Shown: piece after piece, positions 1-11,734 of the stretch
Layout of the letters: the number at the start of each line of letters is the position of its first letter
Numbering within the stretch: the stretch's first letter is position 1
NCBI RefSeq assembly: GCF_014066305.1
Contig: NW_023501073.1
Span: forward strand, 442,501-485,709
Direction: 5' to 3'
Source of the DNA: Letharia columbiana
Lineage: Eukaryota; Ascomycota; Lecanoromycetes; Lecanorales; Parmeliaceae
Length of the DNA: 43,209 nucleotides
Made by a program: the position numbers and the translations under genes
The notes under the pieces: model-generated
Databases searched by the model: none
Seen by the model: the letters and a program-made list of their open reading frames with translations, nothing else
Told to the model about the DNA's origin: nothing

Positions 1-131
1 CATAAATAAAACACTTCCCTCACAGCTTCTAACAAATCACCATTGAATCATTTATTAATACTACCTATCATATAAACCAGGTGACCTAAAGTAAATTAAC
101 ATAGACTCTCTATCCTTCGCTAAACACCAAC

Positions 132-1522
132 ATGGAAAACTCGGAAGATAAGCACTGGGTATGCATTAGGCAGCCTCAATTGGCCTTCTCCCAAACCACC
201 CATGAACTGACAACTCTCAGGCAAGCCGCTACCTTCTTGATCCCCTCAATGGTCCAGAGCCCAGCGCAGAAACGGGCCCAGGAACGCACTACAATTCCAC
301 ATTCGCCCCGCAAACCCAGGACCGCTCGTCTCGTAGCTCTCATACCGAGCCTCAGAAGACACCTTCATCCTCCGTCCGGTCAAGCGAACCGTCATCCTCT
401 CAAAGACTTCAAAAGACGCCTCCGTCCGTCTCTGTCCGCTCAACCAACCCATCGTCCTCCCAGAAGCCCACCCCATCCGTCTCCAATCGCTCAAGCAACA
501 ATCCCTACCGCAACGCCACTTCAACCGGCTATCCATCGCCGCCGCAATCCGCTAGCCCACGGAGAGACCGCTTCTCCACTTCCACATACCGCCAGGAAGC
601 TTTCCCTGATTTCGATGGATCTTACTCCCCCACGTCCAAACGTCAAAGCATAGACCAAGCCTCGACGCAAATCCCGACTTCGACAGGGGGCCAAAATTCG
701 ACGACCACCGATGGCCACCGCCGCCGCCGCGGCAGCTCCCTCAGTCAGCGCTTTCCCGGCGATCAAAGCCATCGCCCCCTCGACATGATCAAACAGGATG
801 CTAAAATGGCAAACCGCCACCCGCATCTTCGGAAGAAGCACATAGTCGGGTCAGACACCATCGATCGTATGGATACTGTGGGCGGCTTTCACCACGACGG
901 ACCTTACGAAGCTACGCTACTGGCTCGAAACATCTCCTCTGTGAATAGCCCAGTCGAGGCCGTCAGCACAACGAACGAAGAAGCTTTAAGGGCGACTCCT
1001 CGGGAAATGATCAGAGACAGCGTTGAGAAGCATCGCCCGCTGGACGGTGTGGCGATGGTGCCTCCCGGGAAGGAAGACCGATACGGCAATGTATACGATT
1101 ACGAAGAAGGCACAGACATGATGATCGAAAACTCTCCCGAAGGCGGAGCCTACAAGCGGTGGCCTGGCGTGGTGCGGCCCCCCTCCCCCATCAGCAACAC
1201 ATCTCCCATCCAATACTAACACACTCACCAGCAATATCTTCCCGAAGACCTCAAAGGCAAAGGCGAGCCCTCCTACTCGCTCGAAAAAGCCCTCAAGCAA
1301 CACAAACTTCACTCCCGACACGTGTCCGACGGCAACAACGCCATCGAAATGACCACGCCCGCCACCCAACGGCGACCGATGAGCGTCGAAGGCCAGTCGA
1401 GGCCCGTGAGTGATGGGCAGAAGTACGCGGATTGGGAGCAGGGAGTTCGTCGGAGCTCGAGCGGGGCCGGGAAATTGAGGAGGAGGTTCGGGAGCTTGAG
1501 GCTGCGGAAGGACGAAAACTGA
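132..1522 (+). CDS. pal1: Pal1-family cell morphology protein, 3 exons, 422 aa
   Basis: Exons 132-158, 221-1171 and 1232-1522. The introns are 62 nt (GTATGC...CTCAG) and 60 nt with a perfect TACTAAC branch point at 1214-1220. Splicing gives one 422-residue frame. Residues 10-190 are Ser/Pro/Thr-rich and probably disordered. The conserved core begins near residue 197 (DMIKQDAKMA, LRKKHIVGSDTIDRMD) and continues with HHDGPYEATLLARN, SPVEAVS.TNEEAL, KHRPLDGVA.VPPG, YDYEEGTDMM and YLPEDLKGKGEPSYS.EKAL, all Pal1-family motifs. The C-terminus (about 405-422) is a basic amphipathic stretch (GKLRRRFGSLRLRK) that probably binds membrane. Pal1 proteins are membrane-associated at growing tips; fission-yeast Pal1 maintains cylindrical shape and budding-yeast Pal1 joins early endocytic coats. 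The gene converges on the Caf120-like gene. Family assignment is firm; the function is transferred from yeast. Confidence 0.92.
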
Positions 1523-1937
1523 ATGGGTAGCACTATTCACTCGTGCGCTGTAGAGGGGCGGAAGCGGGAGAATAGTGGTTATAGATGGGTCCGGAGTTAG
1601 ATAGGTGGCTGATTGCTTAGAAAGGCGACATCACTTCCCATTCAGAGTTAGGATTCAGTGGGATGGCTTCGCCCCAATGGAAACCTCTTTGCTCGTAGGC
1701 TTGAAACGCTTGTTGCTCCTACAAACGATATGATCATGCCGGTATTGAAACATTATTTTCATGACGCGCTTCTATATTTGTACACATGCCCCTACCATGT
1801 TCAATTGAAACAAGAATAATTCGAAGCTTTTGCACAATATCCGCCTGTACGTGCTGCCTGAAGCTTATGCAACAACATTAATGCAATGAGACTGTGCATC
1901 CAGGTTATGCAAACCGAAAACCTCACCCACCCAAAAC
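1523..1937. other. Convergent intergenic region
   Basis: These 415 bp separate the stop codons of two convergent genes and should hold both 3' UTRs. I see no open frame with coding character, repeat or RNA gene. Confidence 0.6.
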
Positions 1938-4900
1938 TCATTGACGACCACTTTGCCCATTACCAAAGTACGGGCCATATTGCTGCTGCTGCTGAGCCTG
2001 ACCATATTGACCTTGTTGTTGCTGAAAACTAGGTTGCACGGGGAACGGCCCATGCTGCTGTTGGAACGGCGAAGGCGGCTGCTGCTGCTGCTGATACGGT
2101 GAACTTGGCTGCTGTCCCCAGTACTGCTGAATTGCCGGTGGTGTCCATTGTTGAGACTGCATCTGCGGGTATTGTTGGTACGAAGCGTACTGCTGCTGTT
2201 GTTGCGGTGTGCCCCAGCCATACTGCTGCTGCGCCACCCCAGGGGTAGGAGGTTGACCAGGAGAAGAAGGAAATTGCCCAGGCATAGAAAATTGAGGGGT
2301 GGGCGTAGAGAAGGATTGTTGCGATGGTTGCCTCTGCTGCTGACCTTGGCTATGTTGTTGGCGCTGGTGAATGGCTTGTTGGACCATTTGGCCGCTCAGA
2401 CCTTGCTTGATCTCCCTTTTTTCCTTTTCACGCGCCTCGATTGCCCCTACTAACCCACCACCTTGAGGTAGGTTCTTGTTGGTGTTGCCAGCCATGTTGA
2501 TAAGAGGGGAATTCGTGACCCGGGCGACATGTTCCTGCTCCCTCGCTGAGAGGTGTGCTGCATAATCGCTAGAATTGTTCATCACCGCAGTTGCGGCACG
2601 AGAACTAGGTCGGGCAGGTAAATCGTTGCCATACGAAGACTGCCTTTTCTGTTGTTGAATTGGCCACTCTCCCGACGTGTTCCTCGGCACCGCTGGCGGA
2701 GTAGAAGGGCCTGAATGTTTGCGAGCATGTGCATAGACAGGTGTCATTACACGATTCGCAGTTGCTCGCTGTTGTACGAATTGTTCTGGCGTGATAGACT
2801 GTCTGGCACCTGGACTTCCACCAATCTGAGCTCCCGGCTGCCACGCAACGCTTCTACGATTGTCAATGCCATCGGCTGCCGAAGGAGATCGTATTTGAGG
2901 CTCAGGAGTGATGATGTTTCGACTAGGCGCTCGCTCGTAGGACTCGTTTTGCTGTCCAGCTGGGTAGACCACTGACGAGGGCTGTGCTTCTGCTGGCTCT
3001 TCGTTCCGAGGGCTGGGTGTGAACCTACCTCTGGAATCTGGACTATCATTTAATTGCTGGGCCAGTGATCCACTAGTATTGGGTCTGCTGCTGGTCCTCG
3101 GATTGTACGCTTGCGTGGGTCCAAAATCGACCGTTGGAATCTCAGGATTCAGCGGCTCAGGAGTCGCGCCAGGTCTGTAGTGAATATCTCCAACTTGAAC
3201 CTCTTGCTGTACAGGCTCGACAGTGCCTACAGTTTTCAGCACACCTCTTCGAGGTTTTTCGACCGATGGCCGTGATCTCTTCGTCTCTGTAGATCTGCGA
3301 GTACTGGCGTAGTCTGGCGACACTGTTGATTCGTTGTCGTAAACGCTGGCATCGTCTACGAAACCAGCATTACTCTCACTTGTGAGAGACTGCAGACGCT
3401 GTCGCTCAAGTACTTGAGCAAGCGCTTCTTCATCGATGTAGCGGCTGTGCAAACTGTCGAGGCTTGACTTTGCGGTGGGTGGGACGGAATCAACTCGCGC
3501 AGGCGGTTCTTTGGTCGGAGACGGTGATTTATCTGGAACAGGTTTCCTAGAAATACTGGACTTTGATCGTTGGGCCTCGGGGCGTTGTTGAGGGGTCATT
3601 GGGAAGGGAGGCGGTTTCTGGATGCCGAAGACGGGATTCGAGGATGAAGCTGCCGGTGATTGGTTGCTGAGAGAGGACTTCCGAGCAGTCCTAACGCCAT
3701 TTGCTGGCTGAAAGAGTGGTGAAGAAGACATAGAAGGCTGTGATAAAGGTGAAGTAGCGCGCGAAGAAGGATTTGGTGGTGACAAAAGGTCATATGAAGA
3801 CATTAAGGGCTTGTCCTTGTAGTATGGAGCGTTTTGATTATCCGACTGAGACGAGGCGAATGAAGTGTCTGGGGAACCTTCACGGTTTGGGGGAGAATAT
3901 CGGGTTTTCGCTATTACCATGCCTTCAGCAGGAGAGGAACGGTCAGCAGTGCTCCGATTGTTGCTTGCGTTAAGGTTTACCCCACGTTGTCCCTGGTCCT
4001 CCAAAGACGTCCCACTCATACTCCTCTGCGAGTTGCTTTTCCACGCAGCTGCCGCGCCTGCTGCAGCGGTTCCAGTAGTACCGGCGTTCCCTGCGTCAGC
4101 CAATTGAGATAGTGTCGTGACGGACAGCCGGCTGTTGGCACGCCGTAGCTCTGCATTCAAGCCAGGCCTCTTTTGAGGCTTAGCGCCAGGTTCATGAGAG
4201 AAAGCTGGGGGAGCTGCAACCAGGGAGGGTGGTGGAGCAGGACGCATCTCTTGGCGTATTTCCTGCGGATCTGTTTCCCTACGGCCACCATTGACGCCAG
4301 CAAACCGCCGTTCACTCTCTGAGCTGCTTCGTCCGGATTCGTTGGCATATCTTTGCATTTGAGGGTTGCGGGCTGCCATGCCAATGGGAACGCCATGAGA
4401 AGGAGGCGGTGGAGCCATTTGTTCATACGAGTCTGCACGAGGAGGAGTAGCTTCAAAAGAGGGTCTAGATTGCTCGTGTGATAAGCGAGAAGGTGTATAA
4501 TTTTGTTCCTGAACATACTTCTGGGATCTTTGGCGAGGAGGCGTAGACTGAGGGGTGGCTTCGGAGAAAGACCGCTGGTGTTGTGCCCTGGGCCGAGGAG
4601 GAGTGAATGGCTGATCCGCTGGCGGTTCTGAGTTGGCTCGATCAAGATGCTGTGGAGGCGCGGGAGCAGACTCGTTGCGTAAAGAAGGCGTTGACTTGAT
4701 CGACGCGCCGTCTTCGTAGCGAAGAGTACCAGCACGCGAAGCGACGCTGTTTCTGTAGCCTCGGTAGCTGCTTGCCCTGCTCCTGGGCCGGCCGTTCGAC
4801 GCCATTCTTGTCATACGCTGCGAGGTAAGATCTTTCATCTTCTGTCTCCAGTCTCGTTCTGTCCAAGATTGACTGCCAGTCTCATGGATCAAACCGGCCA

Positions 4901-6379
4901 CGTCTAAGATCTCCAAGTATCCATATCGCCTCTCCTGTGGCAAAGCGAACATCAAGCTGCGTGTGTCAAGGGTGTCTGCAGTCAATCTATTCGGACGTCC
5001 GTACAACGCAAAGACATCGTAGACAGGGAAAAGGTATCTTAGCATCATTTCAAACCCGGAAACGGCAGGATGAGTTTCTGGCATGACGAACACGAATCCA
5101 TCAGTCGTTGTTTCCGGTGTAGAATGGATGGTAATCGAGCCCTCTATTTTGACCAGGGTTGACTGATCGATGAGGGGTTTGGACTGCGGATAAATGGCGT
5201 ATGCTGAGTACGCATCACTGATAGTTGCAATGGGCTGCGCTTTCTTGGTCTTTCTAGTATCGTAGAATTTGATATTGCCTTTGAGGACGGGGGCACGCTC
5301 GTATGCGGACTTCTTCTTCAGTTGCTTCTGTTGCTTTTGCACGTCTTTCTCACTAGGAGGTGATATCACGCACCAGCAGCGTCTCCAGGGTGTGCCGGCT
5401 CCGAATCTCACTCTTGTCCAATCTTCGTTTTGGATCCTCATCCTATCCATGATGACCTTGATGTTGTTGAGGAGCTTCCCCTTGCCAGCGATCAAAGAGC
5501 CCGTGTAAGCTTCCTGGAGTGTAGAGTTTTCGTACATGGCTAGCCTGATAGCAGCAGTCCACTGCGTAAGAGAGTGTAGAGAATTAAAGTGGAACAGGTA
5601 CCGATTTTTTCCTGCGGTCGAAAGGCTGAGGACATTTTGTAGAGGCTGGACCTCTTGAGATCGAGTAGGAAGGGTTTCAATCTATGGATAGAGGATTAGC
5701 CAAACGCAAGAGATGCCAAGCTGAGCAAAGGACGAACCATCTTGATTGAGGCGTCCGCGAGGTTGATGAAAGTAGGTGCAACTTCTCCATCTTGGCCGGC
5801 GGCGTCCAGTGCGGAGGCATCCCACAAAGACAAAATGGTGCCAACGAGTTGAGCGAAGCACTCCGTCCATGATCTGTCATGATTTGGTCGCCCGTCTGCG
5901 AGTTGTGTCAGCGAAACAATGTGAGAAGGATGAAAAGATCGACGCACTTGAATCCAGGTCATTGAGCTTTAGGAAGTATCCTTCTTGGTATAATTTATTG
6001 GAGTGGCTGTTGAGAAAGCTGAAGATGGGTTGAAGCTCCGGTATCGTATCCTGAGCAATCTCCATGACGGGGGGTTGATAGGTTTGCACCATTGACATGG
6101 GTCTGATGGACGATGACCGCTCGCGTGTCCTGGGAGGCGGTGAATCTCTCGCCGGTGCCGCTACATGCTGAGGAGATGCGGAATTGGTGATCTTCTCTTT
6201 GATATCTTGCTGTTGAGGGGGGTTCTGTGGGCCAGAAAACGAGGTCGACGTTGGTGATTTCGGTGCGCCAAAAGCTGACATGAAGGATAAAACTATGCAA
6301 GGGGTTTTAGCACACGAAAAAGGCAGCTCACGTGGCACCCGCTTCGTCGGGTAATTGTCTTACCTCTTGAACGACCCAT
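1938..6379 (-). CDS. Caf120/Skg3-type PH-domain protein, 4 exons, 1420 aa
   Basis: Exons on the minus strand are 6379-6364, 6292-5948, 5895-5738 and 5681-1938; introns are 71, 52 and 56 nt. The 16-nt first exon gives MGRSRVLSFMSAFGAP. The conserved region starts near residue 90 (IPELQPIFSFLNSHSNKLYQ) and runs through a PH-like domain at about 105-225 (RSWTECFAQLVGTILSLWDA, QWTAAIRLAMYE). A second PH-like region lies at about 255-400 (WTRVRFGAGTPWRRCWCVI). The remaining ~1000 residues are Ser/Pro-rich and disordered, ending in a strongly Gln-rich tail (about 1250-1420). Yeast Caf120 associates with the CCR4-NOT deadenylase complex and its paralogue Skg3 acts in polarity and cell-wall signalling; which role applies here is unknown. 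ATG 6379 is preferred over the downstream ATG at 6281 because it supplies the spliced MGRSR start. All exon phases match. Confidence 0.92.
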
Positions 6380-7200
6380 GGTGTTGCTTCACAGAGCTGT
6401 CGAGCTCCCAAATACTTTTAAATTCCAAACTTTTGGTGTTGAGGAGGGAGCTCCAGCGGAAGGCTTGGGGGGCGGAATAAGTCGGATGCTTGAATTGTCG
6501 AGGCTGAAGGCCAATATGCAATCAGCTTACACCTCCAAGAGGCCAAAGGACGGACCAATTGAACGATTGAAGACAAAGAAGGTACAAGTAAACGACAGTG
6601 AGTGAGTGTAGGTTTAGGGTTTAGTTGTCGATGTGGTGAGTGGAGAGTTCAAATCTGCATCTTGTCAGAGCAGGGAATTCAATCTGGTGCTAGACTCAAA
6701 TTGGCAAAGGAGCAAGTCGTCATCCAGCAAGTCAGAAGTGCAGCAGATGCTTAGCTTTTCTTCTATCGTCCACGTCTCGAACGTCGATCCTTTTCAACTG
6801 TTCACTACCACAATTACACTGACCTTTCTCGGGGAGCCACTTGTCATTATTTATTGGCCTTTGCGATTTTGCGACACTCCAAAGGGATGCTATCCATAAA
6901 TGCTAGTCCCGCTCACTCAAGTAAGCTACCCCTGATTACCCAGTATTTTCACGTATTCGTACCCATCGAGCGGAGTTCCTCTATCCGGATCCGAAGTCTG
7001 CCTAAGATAGAGTCTAGAGACCGAAGACCGAAGCTGACGACGACAGAGACTAGTCGAGCTCTGACAAGGATTCCTTACTCAGTGGGAACCGTGATACCCG
7101 ATTGATAGCATGGGAAAGCTTTGATAGATGTTCTCGTAATAAGAAAACATAGCTTGCAGCTTGGAGACAGATCTCACAGAAGCAATCTTTCCTTCCGAAC
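6380..7200. promoter_or_regulatory. Divergent intergenic region, Caf120-like / NTF2-like
   Basis: These 821 bp separate divergent start codons at 6379 (-) and 7201 (+), so both promoters lie here. A telobox-like motif (TTTAGGGTTTA, 6613-6623) sits about 235 bp upstream of the Caf120-like start. Short open frames on both strands lack family similarity. Confidence 0.5.
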
Positions 7201-7701
7201 ATGCCCGACTATAAAGCGAAAGGAGAGCTCATGCGATCAACAGCCTACTCCTTCTGCAAAGCCTTCACAACCGGCTCTCCTCCATCCGAAACACTTGACA
7301 AATACTTCACATCCAACCCTAAGATTCTCGAGCATGGCCCGAAGTGGGCAAACCTACGTCTCCCATTCCTGGGCATCAAATTCCACGGACGTCGCTCTCA
7401 AGGCTCCTCAACTGCCACATCCCGCAGAACCTGCGATGACTACTACGACCGTCTGACCTCTACATTGTCCTTCCATCCATATGAGAATACCGTACCGCCA
7501 AAGGAAGAATTCATGGTGGATGCTGAGGGAGGGACCGTGACGATAAAGTTACGTGCGAAATTTGCAAGTGTCAAGACGGGGAAGGACTGGGAAGAAGACT
7601 TTGTCTATGTGCTGAGTGAATTTGATGAGGAGGGGAAGATTGGAAGTCAAGAACTTTGGGCGGATCCCTTATCAGCTTGGGTGGCTGTTGGGGATGATTG
7701 A
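7201..7701 (+). CDS. NTF2-like/SnoaL-like small protein, 166 aa
   Basis: Single-exon frame starting MPDYKAKGELM. Length and layout fit the fungal NTF2-like fold: an N-terminal helix (STAYSFCKAFTTG), the segment LDKYFTSNPKILEHGP, then alternating strands rich in Val/Ile (GGTVTIKLRAKFASVKTG, EEDFVYVLSEFDEEGKIGSQ) and a terminal LWADPLSAWVAVG strand. The closing E.GKI....W.D.LSAW pattern is common in uncharacterised fungal members. NTF2-like proteins range from ligand-binding scaffolds to cyclases and isomerases, so no activity can be assigned. There is no signal peptide or membrane segment. The frame is intact and coding-like throughout; the fold call is from pattern recognition only. Confidence 0.75.
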   Translation: MPDYKAKGELMRSTAYSFCKAFTTGSPPSETLDKYFTSNPKILEHGPKWANLRLPFLGIKFHGRRSQGSSTATSRRTCDDYYDRLTSTLSFHPYENTVPPKEEFMVDAEGGTVTIKLRAKFASVKTGKDWEEDFVYVLSEFDEEGKIGSQELWADPLSAWVAVGDD

Positions 7702-10488
7702 ACCGGGTGAACCTCCACAATAGCATCAAGATAGATGATTCGGGGCGTACAAAAACTTTTTAAGGGCTCACAGCTGATCCAAAGACAACAAGAGCAGCAA
7801 GGTCGGAGTACTTACCCCCTGCAGAACGCTGAAGAACTGCCGCCGGTGAGAATTGAAGATGGTTATCCTGCGCCACAGATTCAAAAAGAGTGATTCAGGG
7901 CTTTGGACAACTTCTGGGCACACGTACCCGACAGAATGCTGAGGAGACGGGACGTTTGCCACCCCGCCTATAGGGGGACTGCAGGGTCACGGTCCAGCAG
8001 AGCTCTAAACAGACGTACCCATAGCTACCAAGTCTTAGGGAGAGGCCCTTCGAAAAGTTACGGAATCGATGGCTACAAGCCCCAACAAGACAGTATAATC
8101 GTAGCCGTTACATACACATACAATAGAAACAAGGTACCTTGATTGCACCAACGCATCTCGCCCATCCTCATCCACAAACCCAAGCTCCAATACATATACA
8201 CTCTCTCGAGCTCCAGCTTGTCCAAAATATTTGAGGGCCATAAGCACGCGTCTGGGCACCCATTCCTCGACGGCCGTCAGATCATCGCTGCTCCAGGCGG
8301 GACACCCGAAGATTCAGCGCCGGCGCAGAACAGTCTCGTGTCCGTACAAGGATTCCAGTCGTTCAAAATCTCCTTCATCCATCTATCTTCTTCGCCTACG
8401 TCTCCGTCTTCATCCCCACCTCTCCACTTAACCATGCACTGCAGCCTCCCCGTCAAAGCCGCTGCCTCCGTTGCTCCTTGCACCATCTCCACCTCACCTG
8501 TCCAGCTTTGAGTCCCTCGATGGTAAGAATTTCCCCAACGAGCCATCATCCCAGCCCGCGAGCACGCGCTCCAGGCGGTCCCTTTCAAGGCATTTGTCTA
8601 GCAGATGGAGCAGAGCCGAAGTCAAAGCCGCTCCTGCTTCCAGCGAGCTAGGATCCCGAGAAAAGTGGGCCTCCGCTGCTCTTGTAGTGGTCTGGCACTA
8701 CCGACAGGACTTCTCGCGAACAGGATCCGAATGGGGACGAGATGCTGCAGGATTAGTCGTGGATGTATTTGTAGGCTCCGCGCTCTGCAATCCGTAGGGA
8801 GGCTTTCACGGAACGCAGTGCTCTGTCACACCTGTCAGCGATGACGCCGGGGAGTTGCCCGACACACCCAGCGGTATGAGAGGTAGTAGCATAGATTAAA
8901 CGTGGAGGGAGTCACGGGATGAGGACTGGAGGTAGCGCCCAGACGGATTGGATAGGGGCTCGCTGAGCTTGCGGTCGCAGCTGTCTCGGAAAAGAGAAAG
9001 AGAAGAAGAGAGAAAGACGGGATTTGAGACCAAAGGAGAGTACAAAGCACATGAAAAGAAGGAAAGTAGAAGCTCAAGTCTACCAAGTAGGCCTTCATTC
9101 TGAAAGATCCAAATTTCACTTTCACCTCTTCTCACCTGGAATGGTGTTTGGGGCTGGGTGAGACTCGTTATGCTCTTTGGGAATCCTGGAGATGGCATGT
9201 GCAACCAATGGCCAATAAACAGTTCGAATCTGATTTCGAGCCCCTTTTTTGGATTTTGGGGAAACAGCGCCCCAGCTTGGAGGGTGAGATCCGTAGGTTT
9301 TGATAGCAGTAACATGGCCCAGAAGAGGTCATTCTGTACTGCGTGTATGGATATTGGGGGAGAAGAGCTGCGAAGTACGCCATTTGGAAGGTTTGGGGAC
9401 GACGCAGCCCAAACGAAAATCTCCCGAACACCTAAGAAAGTCTTAAGTAGAGCGTAGAACAGTACGACCTCAAGGCAAGCTTCTGACTTGGAAAGACAGA
9501 GCCTCTATTACAGTGTCTTCGGCTTTTTGATATCGGGCGGAGAAAGGGGGGCTTGGCAGAACTTGGCGCTAGCGCAGGCAAAAAGGTCTTTTCCCCTTTC
9601 AAGTCCATCTCTGCAGCCCCGTAAGTTTGCAAAAACGGGGAGAAGACCGAGAGATGGCCAGGCTGACTTGCCGACAGCCAACCAGCTTTCTCTTGGTGGT
9701 GGGTGCTGTCCTCGAACTCTCTGAGCGGAGGGCTCGCTTAGGCAAGATTCGCAGCCAGCGCAGCAGAGAAGCTCCCATCCCCTTCAAAGTGTTCCCCAGA
9801 GCTCTGAAAAATTGGCAAAAATAGCGTACAGATCTGTATGGCAAGCCGTCTTCTTCTGCGGCAGTCATCGCTCCTACATGGAGTGAGGGTAAAAGTGTTG
9901 GCTGGATGTCCTCGAACTGTGTGGTCGGAAAAGGGGTTAGCGTGGTACGGAAAAATACAGTACCTTCTTGTCCCTTCGCCTTTCCTCCCGTCTTGACACT
10001 GTAGTATGGATCCAAAAAAATCGCAAAAAATAATGTAAGCTTGATTGAGGCTTTGTATGTATTCAGGCCGAAGCCGGGTCGCTTTCCAAATCCACCGTAC
10101 TCAAGGGAATGCAAAGCTACTTTCTCCTAAGATCAGTAACGATACACGCCAAGCCGTTAGGTTTCATGTACCGCCGTTAACCCCAACCAATTTGTTCTGC
10201 TAATCATGCTTTAGAGATTCTCCCTATTATAATATATATTCCTAGAATAAATTAGCAAAATACTTGACACAGGATATGCCGACGCATTCGTACCTTCATC
10301 CGTGCATAGCGGCGCAGTCCGCAATCACAACACAACCGATCCTCAGGGCCACCAGAGCTTCCACAACTCGATCATGGTCCGAGGTCAGCGTCGATGATAT
10401 CCATGACGACTGATTGGGTCGCACAAGCTGACTGTCCTCGCTGTTGCACGCTGCCTCTTGATGGTAAGACCGACGGAGGAAAACCACC
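7702..10488. other. Gene-poor stretch of about 2.8 kb
   Basis: Many open frames exist on both strands (longest about 170 codons at 9599-10114, minus), but none shows a recognisable family, coherent splice structure or plausible composition. A pyrimidine-rich run at about 8370-8432 directly before an ATG at 8435 resembles a fungal 5' leader, yet the frame closes after 25 codons and no convincing continuation was found. No RNA gene or repeat was recognised. The right end includes the 3' flank of the CitE-like gene. Confidence 0.45.
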
Positions 10489-11550
10489 TCACTCTGGCTC
10501 TTGACCCTTCCATTTCTCTTTCACGGCACTGACATCGAAGCCACAAGCTTCAGCTTTGCTGACAAGTCTTTTAGCTTTCCCAACGACGGGTGCATCGATC
10601 ATCTTGCCATCCAGCGTCCACGCGCCTCTCCCCTGCTCATCGGCTTTCGCGTCCGCGATCACTACCCTCGCAGCCCACGCCACTTCGTCTTCACTCGGAG
10701 CAAAGGCCTTCTGCGCGATCGCGACCTGGTCGGGATGAATGCACTGTTTGCCATTGAAGCCCAGGCCCTTGCCTCCGAAGCACTCCTCTTCCATCACCCT
10801 GCTGCCTTCCTCGCCCTTGTAAGAGGTGCACACAAGATCGATGGTAGAGGGCAAATCATGCGCACGACAAGCAGTAGCGATAGCAGACCTCGCATACAGG
10901 AATTCAGTCAGGGAAGGCGTGCGAGTCAACGAAAGATCCAGGGCAAAGTCTTCAGCAGCGAAGATGAGACCATCAAGTTGAGCAGCCGTCTCGCAAATCT
11001 CACGTAAATTGGAAATCGCTTTGGCAGACTCGATAAGAGCAAGAATTTTGATCTGACGAGGTGAAGACTCCTCAGGACCAGTGAATGTTCGCTTGTGGTT
11101 GATGAAGTCAGCAGCCCATTTCAAATCGGAGCTGGAATTCACTTTCGGGATGACAAGGGTGTCAAGATATGGCGCATTACACTGAGGTCCGTCAATTGCT
11201 GAAGTGTTGATAGACTACTGAGCTGCCATACCACTGCTTCGATGTCATCGGCCTCGTGACCAGTCCCAACAGCATTGATTCGAACAGCGCACTCTTTGAT
11301 ACCATCTGCACGAGGCTGCTCAAGGAAGTTCCGGATGTTGGACCTCGCTTCGGCCTTCCTATTGATGGTAACAGAGTCTTCGAGGTCATAGGCCACACAG
11401 TCGGCGGTAAGCCCTCGAGACTTATCGAGCATCTTCTGCGATGATCCAGGGACTGAGAAATTGTTGAGCCTCTATATATAGACTTCATTGTGATTACAAG
11501 AGCATACCATACAGCAGAGCTCGCCTGACCGCCGTTCTGGCAGCGGACAT
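10489..11550 (-). CDS. HpcH/HpaI aldolase-citrate lyase beta-like (CLYBL/CitE) protein, 3 exons, 318 aa
   Basis: Exons 11550-11508, 11452-11232 and 11181-10489; introns are 55 and 50 nt. Splicing restores [20 protein letters not shown], the canonical CitE start (LxVPGSxxKMLDKS), then [11 protein letters not shown], which carries the acidic residues of this fold. Later landmarks are [22 protein letters not shown], the metal-site segment [14 protein letters not shown] and [20 protein letters not shown]. The length of ~318 aa is normal for stand-alone CLYBL-type lyases. Mammalian CLYBL is a mitochondrial citramalyl-CoA lyase; the short Arg/Ala-rich N-terminus could be a weak mitochondrial signal. 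Substrate here is unknown: citramalyl-CoA, malyl-CoA or a hydroxyacyl-CoA are all possible. The start codon lies 185 bp from the edge of the AT-rich palindrome, so its promoter abuts the element. Confidence 0.93.
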
Positions 11551-11734
11551 CGTGCCACCAGTGCTGGTTGACCTTTAAAGCAAGCTCCAAATATCCTAGC
11601 CGAGACACACAATTACTTGAAATCTGAACAGCGAACTGCTAGCTCTTATCTATACAATACTTAGTGAGGGGAAAAGAGAACGAATGTCGTTCTAATTCAA
11701 GCGAGCAGACGCCGGGAATTAGGCGTCTACCTTA

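Noticed and set aside
8435..8512. Short plus-strand ORF after a pyrimidine-rich leader
   Set aside because: Only 25 codons, and no convincing downstream exon could be joined.
9599..10114. 171-codon minus-strand open frame in the gene-poor stretch
   Set aside because: No recognisable motif, odd composition and no supporting splice or promoter context.
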